Assembly (NCBI GenBank): GCA_030639035.1 | Contig: DAOWDM010000031.1 | Location: 1 to 8,969, forward strand | DNA length: 8,969 bases | From: Alphaproteobacteria bacterium | GTDB taxonomy: Bacteria > Pseudomonadota > Alphaproteobacteria > DAOWDM01 | Direction: 5' to 3' | Part shown: positions 6,902 through 8,969 of the stretch, piece after piece | Layout: each line of letters opens with the position of its first letter | How positions within the stretch are numbered: the stretch's first letter is position 1 | Made by a program: the position numbers and the translations under genes | Notes under the pieces: generated by a model | Databases searched by the model: none | Told to the model about the DNA's origin: nothing | What the model saw: only the letters and a program-made list of their open reading frames with translations

Positions 6902-6978
6902 TATTACTGCTCCTTTAATTATCTTCCTGCTTTAGCTTTAATAGAGGCAATCCCTGCCTTGTTTAGAGCTTTTGCAGC
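6873..6978. repeat. 106-bp direct repeat across the B/C junction
   Basis: Covers the last codons of B, the 17-bp spacer with ribosome site and the first codons of C. By eye it matches 7847-7952 (A/B junction) with a single mismatch over 106 bases, much closer than the gene interiors. Confidence 0.85.
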
Positions 6979-7875
6979 ATTTTTGGCATCTTCTTTTGTC
7001 TTTTTAAAATAACGTTCAGGAAGCTGTTTCTTCATTTCCTCAATATTTTCTGCGGTGTCCTTAAACACAGGAGAAAAAAGAAGTCTGTTAAGATCTTTAT
7101 TGTCAACATATCTATTTTTCATAAAATCACTAAGAACATCTTTTACGCAAATAGTAGTTCCTTCTTCGGTCAATATTTGTTCTACAGCATCAAATGAATT
7201 GATCCTCAAAGCTACAAAAGCAATACTTTCTTTTGCATTTGAAAGATTTCCAAATGTTTCATCTTGTGATATTGGACACATTAAATCTTTTTTACCAAGC
7301 TTTTCACCGTTCATTTCAACAATGGCTTTTACTTGCTTAAGATTTCCATCAGTTGCAGCAATAGCAATAACACGACCTTTATAAGTTCGTTGATCCCTTT
7401 TTATAGGCATGTCAAGTCTGCGACATGTTTTGTTATCAAATATGTCATCTTTTGTAATAGGAGTTCCTGCATCATACATAGATTCTCCGACCCACAACAG
7501 GATATTGTTATTTCTATTACATGAAGCTGCTTGGCATATCGCTGAAACGCTGTCTTCTTTAACTTTAAAAATATCTTTTTTTTCTATTTTTTCACCTTGC
7601 AACGCAAGCACAAAGTCAACTTCTCTTACACAGCCTTCTTTATACAGCTTTGGCAAATTGTCTTTTATTTGACTTGGCTGAAGATTTTTATGTCCCTGAA
7701 CATTAAGAAAACGCACAATACCATCTGTTTCCTTAACAGACAGATTTTTACGAGCATAACTTGCTATAGCTTCGCTAAGTTTTTTAGTGTCTTTATTAAA
7801 AAGCCCACCTGTTTTTTTATACAGCTTAGGATATTTTTCTTTATCTGGAAGCTCATATGCTTTTGATTCTGGCAT
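6919..7875 (-). CDS. array protein B, ankyrin-like tandem paralogue, shortest copy
   Basis: 318 residues; family unrecognised. Units: FLNVQGHKNLQPSQI (56-70), REVDFVLALQGEKIEKKDI (84-102), LLWVGESMYDAGTPITKDD (126-144), GNLKQVKAIVEMNGEKL (177-193) and NSFDAVEQILTEEGTTI (226-242). The tail block LNRLLFSPVFKDTAENI (262-278) is followed by MKKQLPERY, where other copies have MWK. It then runs straight into KEDAKNAAKALNKAGIASIKAKAGR: the FKTS.ENQ.AYQ.A.GKA segment present in C-F is missing, which explains the short length. The reading frame is intact. It shares with D a 31-base identical run in the codons before the first variable loop, beyond general family similarity. Spacers on both sides are 17 bp with AAGGAGC. 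The array has no room for internal promoters, so it should be co-transcribed with A. Confidence 0.85.
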   Translation of the reverse strand: MPESKAYELPDKEKYPKLYKKTGGLFNKDTKKLSEAIASYARKNLSVKETDGIVRFLNVQGHKNLQPSQIKDNLPKLYKEGCVREVDFVLALQGEKIEKKDIFKVKEDSVSAICQAASCNRNNNILLWVGESMYDAGTPITKDDIFDNKTCRRLDMPIKRDQRTYKGRVIAIAATDGNLKQVKAIVEMNGEKLGKKDLMCPISQDETFGNLSNAKESIAFVALRINSFDAVEQILTEEGTTICVKDVLSDFMKNRYVDNKDLNRLLFSPVFKDTAENIEEMKKQLPERYFKKTKEDAKNAAKALNKAGIASIKAKAGR

Positions 7876-7952
7876 TATTACTGCTCCTTTAATTATCTTC
7901 CTGCTTTAGATTTAATAGAGGCAATCCCTGCCTTGTTTAGAGCTTTTGCAGC
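7847..7952. repeat. 106-bp direct repeat across the A/B junction
   Basis: Partner of 6873-6978, with one mismatch. It contains the end of A, the spacer and the start of B. Direct repeats at gene boundaries would let unequal crossover add or remove exactly one gene. Confidence 0.85.
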
Positions 7953-8906
7953 TGATTTTGCTGCATCTGTTAGTTTTTCTTTGCTCATATTGCTAGAAAT
8001 AGCTTTTTTACAATAGTTTTTGCTACTTGTTGTTTTGAACTCATCAGGAAGCACTTTCCACATTTCTTTGATATTCTCAGATGTATCTTTAAAAACAGAA
8101 GAGGAAAGAAACCTAGAAAGAGCTTTGCTTTTATCGTTATGACTTGTCTTTCCAAGTTCCTTGAAATCATCTATAACATCATTAATGCAAAGAGTTTTTC
8201 CTTCTTCGGTCAAGACTTGTTCAACAACATCAAATTGGTTGTTTCTTAAAGTTGTAAAAGCAATGCTTCTGTTTCTATCAAAAGGATTTTCACCAGAAGT
8301 AGGAGACATTAAGTCTTTTTTTGTAAGCTTTTCACCATTCATTTCAACAATTGTTTTTACTTGATCCAAGCTACCATGTTTGCAAGCAGCTTTAATCAGT
8401 TTAGATTGATTTACGTTATAACTTACATGTCTTTTTTCAGTTAGAAAATCTTCCTTTGTTAAAGGTTCTCCAATATCATAAAGTGTTTCTGCTGCAACAA
8501 GTAATGGTTTTTTTTTGTTTTTATCGTCATAATTTACAGCTCTCCATAATGGTGAATAGTGTGTACAAGGCATATAATTAGGCTCATTATAATGTTTGAG
8601 CATATCTTCTTTTTTAAGTTTTTCACCCTGTAATTCCAACACGAATTCAATTTCTCTTGTTAAACCTTTTCCTACATATTCTGCCAAATTGGAAAAAATA
8701 GCTTCCTTTTTTAGTTTTTCTTTTCCTTGAATATTTAGGAAATTCTGTATATTTGAGGCTTCCTGAGGCTGCATGTTTTCAAGAGCATAGTTTTCTATAA
8801 CATCACCAAGCTTTTTAGTGCCTTTCTTAAACAGCCCTCCTATTTTTTTATACAGTTCAGGAAACTTTTCTTTGTTTGGAAGCTTATATGCTTTTGATTC
8901 TGGCAT
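7893..8906 (-). CDS. array protein A, ankyrin-like tandem paralogue, AAE/PLTK subtype
   Basis: 337 residues; family unrecognised. It starts MPESKAYKLPNKEKFPELYK. Units: FLNIQGKEKLKKEAI (56-70), REIEFVLELQGEKLKKEDM (84-102), LLVAAETLYDIGEPLTKED (135-153), GSLDQVKTIVEMNGEKL (178-194) and NQFDVVEQVLTEEGKTL (223-239). It then has LSRFLSSSVFKDTSENI, MWKVLPDEFKT and AAKALNKAGIASIKSKAGR. The loop before the second unit is longer than in most copies and contains two cysteine or tyrosine-rich stretches (NYMPCTHYSPLW). It belongs with C on SPLW, AAE, PLTK and QFDVVEQVL. The 3' part between MWK and the tail differs from the ENQ.AYQ.A.GKA segment of C-F. The ATG follows AAGGAGC (8914-8920) in a 17-bp spacer after the partial copy at the window edge. 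Confidence 0.85.
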   Translation of the reverse strand: MPESKAYKLPNKEKFPELYKKIGGLFKKGTKKLGDVIENYALENMQPQEASNIQNFLNIQGKEKLKKEAIFSNLAEYVGKGLTREIEFVLELQGEKLKKEDMLKHYNEPNYMPCTHYSPLWRAVNYDDKNKKKPLLVAAETLYDIGEPLTKEDFLTEKRHVSYNVNQSKLIKAACKHGSLDQVKTIVEMNGEKLTKKDLMSPTSGENPFDRNRSIAFTTLRNNQFDVVEQVLTEEGKTLCINDVIDDFKELGKTSHNDKSKALSRFLSSSVFKDTSENIKEMWKVLPDEFKTTSSKNYCKKAISSNMSKEKLTDAAKSAAKALNKAGIASIKSKAGR

Positions 8907-8923
8907 TGTTTTTGCTCCTTTAA

Positions 8924-8969
8924 TTATCTTCCTGATTTAGATTTAATAGCAACAATGTTGCCTTTGTTA
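8924..8969 (-). CDS. 3' end of a further array gene, cut by the window edge
   Basis: The - strand reads NKGNIVAIKSKSGR followed by TAA at 8924-8926. This is the C-terminal tag of the array family, closest to the end of D (NKGNIAAMKSKAGR). It lies 17 bp upstream of gene A with the standard ribosome site between, so the array continues to the right of the window. The rest of the gene and the array promoter are not visible. Confidence 0.85.
   Translation of the reverse strand, partial: NKGNIVAIKSKSGR

Larger units (their letters stand above)
2722..8969 (-). repeat. tandem array of one paralogous gene family
   Basis: Contains one partial copy, six full copies and one remnant, all in the same direction, with boundaries of 17, 17, 17, -1, 18 and -1 bp between successive genes from right to left. 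All share the ribosome site AAGGAGC. Copy ends are more conserved than the middles. The array converges on the + strand gene pair across 2678-2721, about 45 bases with no coding content beyond the hairpin. Confidence 0.9.

Noticed and set aside
2785..8906. Toxin-immunity or effector system
   Set aside because: No toxin domain, secretion signal or delivery gene is visible. Tandem paralogues alone are compatible with it, so it is kept only as a hypothesis in the findings.
2722..8969. CRISPR or short-repeat array
   Set aside because: The repeats are whole genes of about 1 kb with intact frames, not short repeats separated by unique spacers.

Overview
The window is AT-rich bacterial DNA with dense coding, Shine-Dalgarno sites (mostly AAGGAGC), TAA or TGA stops and no RNA gene, CRISPR array or transposon that I can see. 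The left-hand gene pair (a degenerate kinase-fold protein plus a small multi-pass membrane protein) matches, from memory of the family, a pair found in Rhodospirillales-type Alphaproteobacteria. With the low GC this suggests an AT-rich, perhaps host- or gut-associated alphaproteobacterium. That assignment is an inference, not something the DNA proves.

Layout. Bases 1-104 are a short leader or the end of an upstream gene. On the + strand, 105-2183 encodes a 692-residue pseudokinase with a C-terminal membrane anchor. It overlaps by one base (TGATG) with 2183-2677, a 164-residue membrane protein. A weak hairpin plus T-run follows at 2675-2703. The two + genes look like a translationally coupled operon acting at the inner membrane.

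From 2722 to the right edge everything is on the - strand: a head-to-tail array of one paralogous gene family. Reading in the direction of transcription (right to left) there is a 3' end of one copy (8924-8969), then six full-length copies: A 7893-8906, B 6919-7875, C 5918-6901, D 4884-5918, E 3813-4865 and F 2785-3813. Last comes a decayed 5' fragment of a further copy (2722-2764), which still carries its ribosome binding site but has lost its ATG and has an in-frame stop. Copies are separated by only 17-18 bp or overlap by one base, so they must be transcribed together from a promoter beyond the right edge.

The array proteins (318-350 residues) have near-constant N-termini (MPESKAYELP) and C-termini (AAKALNKAGIA.IK.K). 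Between them lie four or five ankyrin-like helical units that repeat every 47-52 residues, with variable loops. They have no signal peptide, membrane segment or enzyme motif. I do not recognise the family and assign no function. Near-identical 105-106 bp tracts at gene junctions and 3' ends, mosaic subtypes and stop codons that have slipped into the next gene's ribosome binding site show that unequal crossover or gene conversion has been active. The array is the most unusual element in the window.
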